In this document: one piece after another, positions 1 through 6,930 of the stretch | Position numbering within the stretch: the first letter of the stretch is position 1 | Layout of the letters: the number at the start of each line of letters is the position of its first letter | Origin: Clostridia bacterium | GTDB lineage: Bacteria > Bacillota > Clostridia > Christensenellales > Borkfalkiaceae | Direction of reading: 5' to 3' | Length of the DNA stretch: 21,538 nucleotides | Assembly: GCA_900769545.1 (NCBI GenBank) | Contig: CAAGGZ010000093.1 | Coordinates: 1-21,538, forward strand | The notes under the pieces: model-generated | Databases searched by the model: none | Told to the model about the DNA's origin: nothing | The model's input: only the letters and a program-made list of their open reading frames with translations | Program-made: the position numbers and the translations under genes

Positions 1-122
1 ACCCTATGGCGTGGAGTTAAACACGAGCAAAGATACTCCATTCTCATGGCAATAATGTATTCAGACTCATTTAATATTAATCCTAAGTCCGTATCCTTCA
101 CGCCAATCGTTTTAAGATTCAT
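1..122 (-). CDS. Possible partial gene running off the left edge
   Basis: From an ATG at 122 the minus strand stays open for about 40 codons to the window edge. The protein would begin MNLKTIGVKDTDLGLILNES. An AAGAG-type ribosome site lies about 10 bases upstream of the ATG. The product is not recognised, and no domain can be assigned from this fragment. It would start 60 bases after galM on the same strand and could be the next gene of the galactose operon. An open frame of 40 codons can arise by chance, so this is a weak call. Confidence 0.35.
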   Translation of the reverse strand, partial: MNLKTIGVKDTDLGLILNESEYIIAMRMEYLCSCLTPRHR

Positions 123-182
123 AAGCTATTTTCTCTTTCATTTCTATTGCAATATCTAATTATTTAAACTCTCTCCTCTCTA

Positions 183-1142
183 TCAAAAGACTAACTTAAT
201 ATAATGTTTTTTCCATTCATTTGCTTTTATAATCGGTTTTTCAAATCCTTCTATATTGATTGCATTGGGAGCAAATTGCGGTTCTAATGCTACGCCTCCT
301 CTATCGGCAAACGTCGTTGCACTTCTTGTTTCTTCTCCGCCTGCGCCTGTATACATTTGCATTGCTGGCATATCCGTATACACGTCCATTTTCAAACCAG
401 ACACATCGCCAATCATTGTTGCCGCGTGTTCATCCTTCAACATAAAATTATGGTCGTAAATCCCAATCTCCGTTTTATCTTGATCAATTCTCTTCTCCTT
501 ACGGAAATCAAACGGAGTTTCGGTTACGCCCGCCTTATAGCCAAGCGGTATTAACTCGCTATCAACGGGCGTGTAATAGTCTGCATAAATGGTAAGTTGA
601 TTAGAGTTTGCATACCCAAAGGGGCCGTTCATATTAAAATAGAAATGATGCGTAGGCGCCCATATCGTATCCTTATCGGAAATAGCAGAATATCCTATAC
701 GTAACGTTCTACCCATTAAGATAAATTCTACACTAAAAACAAGCCGTCCAGGATATCCGTCTTCCCCATCGGAAGAAACGCAGGTCATTTTTAACCCATT
801 TTCAATTTCTTCTACTTCGTAAAACTTATGATGAAATCCTTGCAATCCGCCGTGCAACTGATTTTCGCCCTCATTTTTGGTGAGCTGGTATTCCTTTCCG
901 TTTAACATAAACTTCGCTTTTGCAATACGGTTAGCAACACGTCCGATGGCTCCGCATACATAGCCGTCACGAACCTTATAACATTCTGCCGTTTCAAAGC
1001 TTTGAACAACGTTAATTCCATCCACGAACAAACTTTGTATCGTCGCGCCGAAATCCAACACCGCCAACGAAACGTTATCTCCCGTCAGGGTGTATTTATT
1101 TACTTCTCTGCCGTCAACCTTTCCAAATACTTCTTTTTTCAT
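183..1142 (-). CDS. galM: Aldose 1-epimerase (galactose mutarotase)
   Basis: Interconverts the beta and alpha anomers of galactose in the cytoplasm, supplying alpha-D-galactose to GalK. The 319-residue protein has the family landmarks: GRVANRI (67-73), HGG with His97, the THHFYFNM segment with His166 as the expected catalytic acid, and LEPQFAPNAIN with Glu287 as the expected base. The Asn before the catalytic His in the usual NHxYFN motif is replaced by His. There is no signal peptide. It starts 9 bases after galE, and its AAAGGG ribosome site overlaps the galE stop codon, so it is translationally linked to galE. It is the last clear gene of the operon. The assignment is firm at family level. 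Confidence 0.93.
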   Translation of the reverse strand: MKKEVFGKVDGREVNKYTLTGDNVSLAVLDFGATIQSLFVDGINVVQSFETAECYKVRDGYVCGAIGRVANRIAKAKFMLNGKEYQLTKNEGENQLHGGLQGFHHKFYEVEEIENGLKMTCVSSDGEDGYPGRLVFSVEFILMGRTLRIGYSAISDKDTIWAPTHHFYFNMNGPFGYANSNQLTIYADYYTPVDSELIPLGYKAGVTETPFDFRKEKRIDQDKTEIGIYDHNFMLKDEHAATMIGDVSGLKMDVYTDMPAMQMYTGAGGEETRSATTFADRGGVALEPQFAPNAINIEGFEKPIIKANEWKKHYIKLVF

Positions 1143-1151
1143 ATTAACCCT

Positions 1152-2162
1152 TTAGCACTCGTAGCCGTTTGGATTATTCTTTTGCCAATTCCATTGGTCT
1201 TTACACATTTTCTCTAAATCGTATTCCGCCTTCCAGCCCAATTCTCTTTCGGCTTTTTCACTTGCCGCATAACACGCTGGAACATCACCTGCACGACGCG
1301 GTTTAATTTCATACGGTAATGTTTTGCCGCACGCTTTCTCGAAGGCGTGAATCATATCTAAAACACTATATCCGTTACCCGTACCCAAATTATAGATACC
1401 AAGTTTACCATTTTTTAAGGACTTGATTGCTGCAACGTGGCCTCTCGCTAAATCTACAACGTGGATATAATCTCTTACACCTGTACCGTCTGGCGTAGGA
1501 TAATCGTTTCCAAACACGCCGATTTGCTTCAACTTCCCACTTGCCACTTGTGCAACGTAAGGCATTAAATTGTTGGGTATCCCTTTGGGGTCTTCACCAA
1601 TTCTTCCGCTTTCATGCGCGCCAACAGGGTTAAAATAACGCAAAATTGCGATATTCCAAGCATTGTCTGCATTCCATAAATCGCGAAGAATATCTTCTTG
1701 CATCAGTTTTGTTGCACCGTAAGGATTTGTCGTAGTCAAACGGCAATCCTCGTCAATAGGCAATCTTTCCGGATTACCGTATACCGTTGCAGAAGAAGAG
1801 AACACAATATTCTTAACTCCGTATTTTTCCATTGTTTCGATTAAAACCAATGTAGAATACAGGTTATTATCGTAATACATAATAGGTTTTGCTACGCTTT
1901 CGCCAACAGCCTTATATCCTGCAAAATGAATTACCCAATCAAATTGATGCGCCTTGAAGATTTCTTCAAGTGCCTCTCTATCGCGCACATCTGCTTTATA
2001 AAACGCAACTTTCTTTCCCGTGATTTCTTCTACACGCTTTAACGATTCTTCGTTGGCATTAGAAAGATTATCAATTACAACAACTTCAAATCCTTCGTTC
2101 AATAATTCAACTACCGTATGCGAACCGATAAAACCAGCCCCACCAGTTACCAATACTTTCAT
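1152..2162 (-). CDS. galE: UDP-glucose 4-epimerase
   Basis: Interconverts UDP-galactose and UDP-glucose using bound NAD, closing the Leloir cycle. The 336-residue protein has the short-chain dehydrogenase/epimerase fold signature: the nucleotide-binding GGAGFIG at residues 7-13, the catalytic region FSSSATVYG (121-129), and the Tyr148-x-x-x-Lys152 pair in NPYGATK. An in-frame ATG lies six codons upstream at 2180, but it overlaps the end of galT and has no ribosome site. The ATG at 2162 follows GAGAGG with 8-base spacing and starts the canonical MKVLVTGG, so it is preferred. It lies 14 bases after galT and 9 bases before galM. Confidence 0.95.
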   Translation of the reverse strand: MKVLVTGGAGFIGSHTVVELLNEGFEVVVIDNLSNANEESLKRVEEITGKKVAFYKADVRDREALEEIFKAHQFDWVIHFAGYKAVGESVAKPIMYYDNNLYSTLVLIETMEKYGVKNIVFSSSATVYGNPERLPIDEDCRLTTTNPYGATKLMQEDILRDLWNADNAWNIAILRYFNPVGAHESGRIGEDPKGIPNNLMPYVAQVASGKLKQIGVFGNDYPTPDGTGVRDYIHVVDLARGHVAAIKSLKNGKLGIYNLGTGNGYSVLDMIHAFEKACGKTLPYEIKPRRAGDVPACYAASEKAERELGWKAEYDLEKMCKDQWNWQKNNPNGYEC

Positions 2163-2176
2163 AATACACCTCTCAA

Positions 2177-3664
2177 TCAATCTTCCAATCTTGCTTCTTT
2201 CATAAAAGAAAGCAATTCATTTTGACCTTTTTCGTCATTCTTAAATACTGCCGTATTATCAAGTATGTTTTGACAAACACGTTCAAGCTCTGTGCGAATT
2301 ACATCATCCGCTTGTTTGCCCCACAAAGTACCGTTTTCCTCTAAAAGACGTTCTATCATCGGTGCAAACATCTGCATATCCTCAGATAATTTATCTTTTT
2401 TATAGAATATGCTGCCCGTTAAATAATTCTTAATTTCTGCAAGCTGACGTTTCAAACGCGCAGGCAAAATGAATAAGCCCATTGCTTCAATCAACCCTAT
2501 GGATTCACTCTTGATATGATGATGTTCACGGTGCGCATGGAATATCCCGTCGGGATGTACTTCGTTGACGCGGTTATTACGCAAAATCATATCCAATATA
2601 TATCCGTTTTCCGTTTTGCGTGCGATACAGCTTGCCGTATTGTGCGATTCATTATCCGTATGGGACAAGATATCAAGTTCAGCGTTTTCGTACGTTTTCC
2701 ATGCGTTCACGATATCCATAGCAAGCGCTTTAATCTCGTACCTGTCCGCACCTTCTAAACGCAATGCCGTATTATACCAATCTAACACGCCGACTTTTAC
2801 GTTGGGATATTTTGCGCTATGCAGCTCTTGACGATAACCTGCTTTTTGCATCGGTAAAACCGTGTTGCCGCCTTGAAAATGATTGTGCATCAAAATAGAG
2901 CCGCCCACTCTGGGGAGCGGAGCATTATTCCCAATAAAATAATGCGGAAATTGCTCTACAAAATCAAACAACAATTCTACTGTATTTTCGTCAAGTACCA
3001 TCGGCGTATGTTCTACGCTGATAGCAATGCCGTGTTCGTTGAAATACGCATACGGAGAATACTGCCAAAACCAGTCTTGCCCGTGTAGTTTCATAGACAA
3101 CGTACGCATATTGCGACGGGAAAAATCAGGTTTTTGATACCCCTCATTCTCACGACAAATAATACACCTGGGATAGCTTGTGCTTGCGACCGTAAGTTGC
3201 TTTTGTAAATCCTTATTATTCTTTTCGGGTTTACTTAAATTGATGGTAATTTCCAACCCATTGTCCGCAGTCCAACGAATATTTTTATCGATGGCGCTCT
3301 TTTTTACGTAGTCGGAATGAATTGCATACGCATTCGCCCATTCAGTTGCCTTTTGTGGGCTTTCTTGGTATAACGCCTGAAAACGAGCTTCAAACTCGCT
3401 CGGTTTCAGCATAACTGCATCCATAAGTTTTTCACCAAGGGTTGCGCGGTCAAATTCCACGTTCATTTTTTCCAAACACGCAAATATTCCCTGTAAAATT
3501 GTGTCAGGAAGTTCAGGAATATCATTAACCGTTTCTTCTTTATAATCGTATATTCCCAAAATATCCATCACACGATTTCGAGCATATACCACATCCCTTG
3601 CGGAAAGTTCAAGATATTTCTTTGCATATTCAATCAACTGTGCTATATATCCACTCAAAGACAT
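2177..3664 (-). CDS. galT: UDP-glucose--hexose-1-phosphate uridylyltransferase, class II
   Basis: Transfers UMP from UDP-glucose to galactose-1-phosphate, giving UDP-galactose and glucose-1-phosphate. At 495 residues it matches the longer Gram-positive class II GalT rather than the roughly 350-residue E. coli type. The His-x-His-x-Gln nucleotidyl-transfer motif is in MHNHFQGG (259-266). A conserved CIICRENEGY segment lies at 167-176. The frame opens nine codons further upstream (3691), but that region overlaps the end of pfkA. The ATG at 3664 follows AGAGGG closely and begins MSLSGYIAQL, so it is the better start. It lies 11 bases after pfkA and 14 bases before galE. Confidence 0.94.
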   Translation of the reverse strand: MSLSGYIAQLIEYAKKYLELSARDVVYARNRVMDILGIYDYKEETVNDIPELPDTILQGIFACLEKMNVEFDRATLGEKLMDAVMLKPSEFEARFQALYQESPQKATEWANAYAIHSDYVKKSAIDKNIRWTADNGLEITINLSKPEKNNKDLQKQLTVASTSYPRCIICRENEGYQKPDFSRRNMRTLSMKLHGQDWFWQYSPYAYFNEHGIAISVEHTPMVLDENTVELLFDFVEQFPHYFIGNNAPLPRVGGSILMHNHFQGGNTVLPMQKAGYRQELHSAKYPNVKVGVLDWYNTALRLEGADRYEIKALAMDIVNAWKTYENAELDILSHTDNESHNTASCIARKTENGYILDMILRNNRVNEVHPDGIFHAHREHHHIKSESIGLIEAMGLFILPARLKRQLAEIKNYLTGSIFYKKDKLSEDMQMFAPMIERLLEENGTLWGKQADDVIRTELERVCQNILDNTAVFKNDEKGQNELLSFMKEARLED

Positions 3665-3675
3665 TTCTTCCCTCT

Positions 3676-4797
3676 TTAATCCCCAAAGCAAATACCCATA
3701 GCTTTTGCCATCGTAACAAGTTCGCCGTTAGGTTCTACATTTTTAGTCTTTTGACCAATAACGTCTTCCAGGGAAATTGCACCCATCGTATCCCCCTGCA
3801 AGGTTACCATTTTACCAAACTCACCTTTCATACAAAGCTCCACCGCAGCATAGCCATAACGGGAAGACAATACTCTGTCGTGTGCCGTAGGAACGCCGCC
3901 ACGCTGAATATGTCCAAGCGTCGTAGCTCTTGCTTCCGATCCAACGAGCTTTTCAAGCTGGTCTGCAACCACTGCTCCTACACCGCCCAAACGAATGGAA
4001 TCTGCGCTGTCTTCAATGACTTTCGCAACGACTTGCTTGCCGTCCAAGGATTTTGCGCCTTCAGAAACAGCCACGATAGAAAATTCCTTGCCGTTCGCTT
4101 TGTCTCGTTTAATCTTTTCGGCAACCTTATTGATATCATAAGGAATTTCGGGAATCAAGATAACGTCCGCCGCTCCTGCAATCCCCGCGTGCAAGGTCAT
4201 CCAACCTGCGCCGCGACCCATAATTTCCACAACCATAATTCTATGGTGGGACATACCCGTGGTACGGATTCTATCCAAGCCTTCTGTTGCAACAGAAATT
4301 GCCGTATCGAAGCCGAAGGTGTAATCGGTAAATGCCAAATCATTGTCAATCGTCTTGGGAATGGCAACTACGTTTACACCCTTTCTTGCGAAATCTCTAC
4401 CCGAAGTAAGCGTACCGTCGCCACCCAAAATGAACAATGCGTCGATACCTGCCCCCTTCAAATGCTCTACCGCAACGTCCGAAACGTCTTCATAGGTAAG
4501 CTTTCCGTTTTCATCGCGAACAAAATCCCCATTCTTGTCTTTTACTGGGTACTGGAACAAATTATCCTTGTTGGAACTGTACAAAATCGTACCACCACGA
4601 GTGATAATTTCTTCTACGTCTTCTAATCCAAGCTTGATAAAATCTCCATGATACAGCCCGTGATAACCGTGACGAACGCCTACTACTTCCAATCCATATT
4701 TCATAATCGCCGTTTTTACTACCGCACGAATTACGGGATTTAAGCCTGAACAATCCCCACCGCCCGTCATAATTGCAATCTTTTGTACTTTCTTCAT
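3676..4797 (-). CDS. pfkA: 6-phosphofructokinase, GGDG/PKTIDND subtype
   Basis: Phosphorylates fructose-6-phosphate to fructose-1,6-bisphosphate, the committed step of glycolysis. The 373-residue protein has the N-terminal nucleotide loop MTGGGDCSGLN (10-20), GGDGT (125-129), the catalytic PKTIDND (147-153) and the substrate-binding MGRGAG (193-198). Gly128 in GGDG is typical of ATP-dependent enzymes, which pyrophosphate-dependent enzymes replace with Asp. Lys148 in PKTIDND is typical of pyrophosphate-dependent enzymes, where classical bacterial ATP-PFK has PGTIDND. Family members with this Gly/Lys mix have been described as ATP-dependent, so ATP use is the likelier inference. The gene sits inside the Leloir operon, 14 bases after galK and 11 bases before galT. 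Confidence 0.93.
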   Translation of the reverse strand: MKKVQKIAIMTGGGDCSGLNPVIRAVVKTAIMKYGLEVVGVRHGYHGLYHGDFIKLGLEDVEEIITRGGTILYSSNKDNLFQYPVKDKNGDFVRDENGKLTYEDVSDVAVEHLKGAGIDALFILGGDGTLTSGRDFARKGVNVVAIPKTIDNDLAFTDYTFGFDTAISVATEGLDRIRTTGMSHHRIMVVEIMGRGAGWMTLHAGIAGAADVILIPEIPYDINKVAEKIKRDKANGKEFSIVAVSEGAKSLDGKQVVAKVIEDSADSIRLGGVGAVVADQLEKLVGSEARATTLGHIQRGGVPTAHDRVLSSRYGYAAVELCMKGEFGKMVTLQGDTMGAISLEDVIGQKTKNVEPNGELVTMAKAMGICFGD

Positions 4798-4811
4798 TTC
4801 TCTATGTTTCC

Positions 4812-5963
4812 TTACTTATTTTCGTCTATAATTCCATCGGCAATTTCCGCAACATAAAACGAAGCGTCGTAACCGATAATTGCCTTGTACTGTTTTCCTA
4901 CGTTCGCTATAAAGGCATCTACGCCGTCTTTTTTGACAAGATTGACCGTGCAGCCGCCAAATCCTGCGCCCGTCATTCTCGACCCTATACAGCATTCTTG
5001 CGCCTGCGCTGCTTCAGCAAGTGCATCTAACTCTTTGCCTGTTACTTCGTAATCATAGCGCAAGGAATGGTGTGATTCGCACATCAGTTTTCCGAACGTT
5101 TCCAAATCGCCATTATTCAAGGCAACTACGCTTTGCCTTACTCTTTCACACTCGCTTGTAACGTGCTTTGTTCTACGATAAATCGTATCGCCTAACAAAT
5201 CGCGGTATTTCTCCACGTCTGCCGTAGATACCTCAGAAAGATTATCCGCTTTTACTTTCGTTTGCAGAATTTGAAGAGCCGTTTCCACTTCACCGCGGCG
5301 CTCATTGTACTTGCTTTCACGCAAATTATGCGGCTTATTGCAGTTTGCAAGCACCAACACGCAATCTTTTAAGTCAAGCGGAACGTGCGTATATTCAAGG
5401 GTAGTGCAGTTAAGTAAAACAGCGTGGTCTTTCTTGCCGTTCGCCGATGCAAACTGATCCATAATACCGCAATTTACACCGCAGTAATTATTTTCCGCCT
5501 TTTGCGATAATACAGCAAGCTCTACCTTGTCGATTTTATTTCCACCAAGCTTTGCAAGCGCATACGCCGTTACGACCTCAATTGCCGCCGACGAAGAAAG
5601 TCCACTGCCAAACGGCACGGTGCAATCATACAAAATGTCGCAGCCGACAAGATTATAGCCTGCTTTTTTAAGTTCATCCGCAACGCCTGCTTGATATGTT
5701 CCCCATGCAAGGTCGCGGTATGCGCCTGTATTCGTCAAATCAATTTCCGCACGAGCGTCTATCGTGGTTGCGGCAATACGCATCAAATTTGTACCGTTCT
5801 TTTTAACCGCCACTCGGCATTTCAGGGACAAAGCGGCAGGCAAAACCTGCCCGCCGCAATAATCTACGTGTTCACCGATAAGATTTACACGCCCAGCCGC
5901 AGAAAAAACATAATCTGCTTCAGCTTCAAAGATTTTCTTGAATTTTACTTTTAATTCATTCAT
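4812..5963 (-). CDS. galK: Galactokinase
   Basis: Phosphorylates alpha-D-galactose to galactose-1-phosphate with ATP. This GHMP-family kinase of 383 residues shows the galactokinase signature GRVNLIGEHVDY (24-35), the glycine-rich ATP loop PFGSGLSSSAA (117-127), the presumed catalytic Asp169 in CGIMDQ, and the third GHMP motif MTGAGFGGC near the C-terminus. The frame is open for 67 more codons upstream, to an ATG at 6164. That extension has no ribosome site at its ATG and does not resemble galactokinase. The ATG at 5963 matches the expected N-terminus and follows a modest AGAAGAG site. It is the first gene of the galactose operon, after a 226-base gap. Confidence 0.95.
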   Translation of the reverse strand: MNELKVKFKKIFEAEADYVFSAAGRVNLIGEHVDYCGGQVLPAALSLKCRVAVKKNGTNLMRIAATTIDARAEIDLTNTGAYRDLAWGTYQAGVADELKKAGYNLVGCDILYDCTVPFGSGLSSSAAIEVVTAYALAKLGGNKIDKVELAVLSQKAENNYCGVNCGIMDQFASANGKKDHAVLLNCTTLEYTHVPLDLKDCVLVLANCNKPHNLRESKYNERRGEVETALQILQTKVKADNLSEVSTADVEKYRDLLGDTIYRRTKHVTSECERVRQSVVALNNGDLETFGKLMCESHHSLRYDYEVTGKELDALAEAAQAQECCIGSRMTGAGFGGCTVNLVKKDGVDAFIANVGKQYKAIIGYDASFYVAEIADGIIDENK

Positions 5964-6021
5964 CGTTTGCTCTTCTCTTATCTTCAATATAGTAAATTCT
6001 ACGTCGCCTTTGACATTGTTG

Positions 6022-6080
6022 CCGTTCGAAACCCAAACGGTAAACAAACCATATTCCCCCAAATTTTGCAAAACTTTGGG
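6022..6080. promoter_or_regulatory. Two inverted repeats upstream of galK, possible operators
   Basis: The 226 bases between the lipoprotein gene and galK (5964-6189) contain no recognised gene. Two dyads stand out. At 6022-6040, five-base arms CCGTT and AACGG flank nine bases. At 6058-6080, arms CCCAAA and TTTGGG surround the perfect palindrome TTTTGCAAAA (6064-6073). Such dyads ahead of a sugar operon are typical repressor-binding positions, but no regulator gene is visible and no convincing -35/-10 pair was found. Their function is inferred from position only. The stretch is also open in the galK frame. Confidence 0.35.
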
Positions 6081-6189
6081 CAAATAACAATTCCATTCCA
6101 AATGCAGCGCTCGTAGAAAGTATCGTTTTACCTGTAAAATCGCAACAGATAAACATCGCTCCATATATCCGTTCTTTATTATTTAATGC

Positions 6190-6858
6190 TTAATAATTCC
6201 CGGTCCATCCACCGTTGATCCATTGCGCTGTCAATACCACTTCCGCGGTATCCGCATCTATCTCCCATGTACCGATTGATGAAACGTTGGTATCATTATA
6301 CATCCATCCGACAAACAATTTTGTATCATGCGTAGGCGTCATCAGGTTATACGCCTGTCCATACGTTACCGTGATGGTCGTTTGCGTCAAACTACCGCCG
6401 TTTGCATCAAAAACAAGCGTATACGTTTTTGCCGTTTCTATTGCATTGACAGTCATATCCGCCGTTATATTTGTGAAATCCACCGACTCCCACTCTATTA
6501 TATAACCCGTTTTAAGCGCTGGCATAGGGATATCCGTCAACGTTTCTCCTTTTTTAATAGTTTTGACAATATCCACCTGCCCGTTTTGCTGAAACGTCAC
6601 CTTTACCCACTGTGTTTCCGTCTCTTCTGAACTATCCGAAGGAGAGTTTTCACTTGAAGCGTCGTCCTCACTGGAAGAGTCGTCGGAAGTGCCATCTTCA
6701 CTCGACAATAAATCCTCACTGGAAGAGTCGTCTCCGCCAAGATCCACACTCCAAGACGAATCGTTGCTTTCCTCCATAGAATTAGAAGAAGTAAACATAT
6801 TACACGACGCCAAAGCCAAACACATGCCCATTGATACTAGTATAATGATTTTCTTCAT
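6190..6858 (-). CDS. Surface lipoprotein with acidic Ser linker and two InlB/Flg_new repeats
   Basis: A 222-residue predicted lipoprotein. A short signal peptide ends in the lipobox LASC, with Cys19 as the lipidated residue. Residues of about 22-83 are almost entirely Ser, Asp and Glu, a flexible acidic stalk. Two small repeats of the InlB B-repeat/Flg_new type follow, with the FDANGG and FVGWMYN signatures; the second ends at LTAQW. After that boundary there is an extra tail, INGGWTGNY. The role is unknown: it may be adhesion or display on the outer face of the membrane. An AGGTGG ribosome site and an upstream promoter (6884-6911) suggest expression independent of the preceding genes. No C-terminal membrane helix or sortase motif is present. 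Confidence 0.85.
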   Translation of the reverse strand: MKKIIILVSMGMCLALASCNMFTSSNSMEESNDSSWSVDLGGDDSSSEDLLSSEDGTSDDSSSEDDASSENSPSDSSEETETQWVKVTFQQNGQVDIVKTIKKGETLTDIPMPALKTGYIIEWESVDFTNITADMTVNAIETAKTYTLVFDANGGSLTQTTITVTYGQAYNLMTPTHDTKLFVGWMYNDTNVSSIGTWEIDADTAEVVLTAQWINGGWTGNY

Positions 6859-6883
6859 AAAAGCCCACCTTTTATTTGTTTAT

Positions 6884-6911
6884 ATTATAGCTCACATTTA
6901 TCGGTTGTAGA
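6884..6911 (-). promoter_or_regulatory. Sigma-A-type promoter for the lipoprotein gene
   Basis: On the minus strand a perfect -10 box TATAAT (6889-6884) lies 16 bases downstream of TCTACA (6911-6906), which matches four of six bases of the TTGACA consensus. It is in the only 72-base gap between two otherwise close genes and points at the lipoprotein start at 6858, leaving a leader of roughly 20 bases with an AGGTGG ribosome site. This is an inference from sequence match and position. It may also feed the galactose operon, because no terminator is visible before galK. Confidence 0.55.
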
Positions 6912-6930
6912 ATTTTACGGACATTGTTCA

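Noticed and set aside
114..143. Nine-codon frame MKEKIAYES as a third small-family member
   Set aside because: It lacks the D-[IV]-I-T-x-S core and stops too early; only the first three residues match.
3598..4626. Long plus-strand open frame of 342 codons opposite pfkA
   Set aside because: It overlaps a clearly conserved enzyme gene, its product shows no recognisable motif, and no gene-like ribosome site or neighbour supports it.
3676..4797. PfkA as a pyrophosphate-dependent enzyme
   Set aside because: PKTIDND alone suggests it, but GGDG keeps the glycine that pyrophosphate enzymes replace with aspartate, so ATP use is likelier.
5986..6014. TATATT as -10 box for a galK promoter
   Set aside because: The hexamer 17 bases upstream matches only three of six consensus bases, and the leader would be very short.
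5964..6164. A 67-residue N-terminal extension of galactokinase
   Set aside because: No ribosome site at the upstream ATG, and galactokinases normally begin close to the GRVNLIGEH motif, as the shorter start gives.
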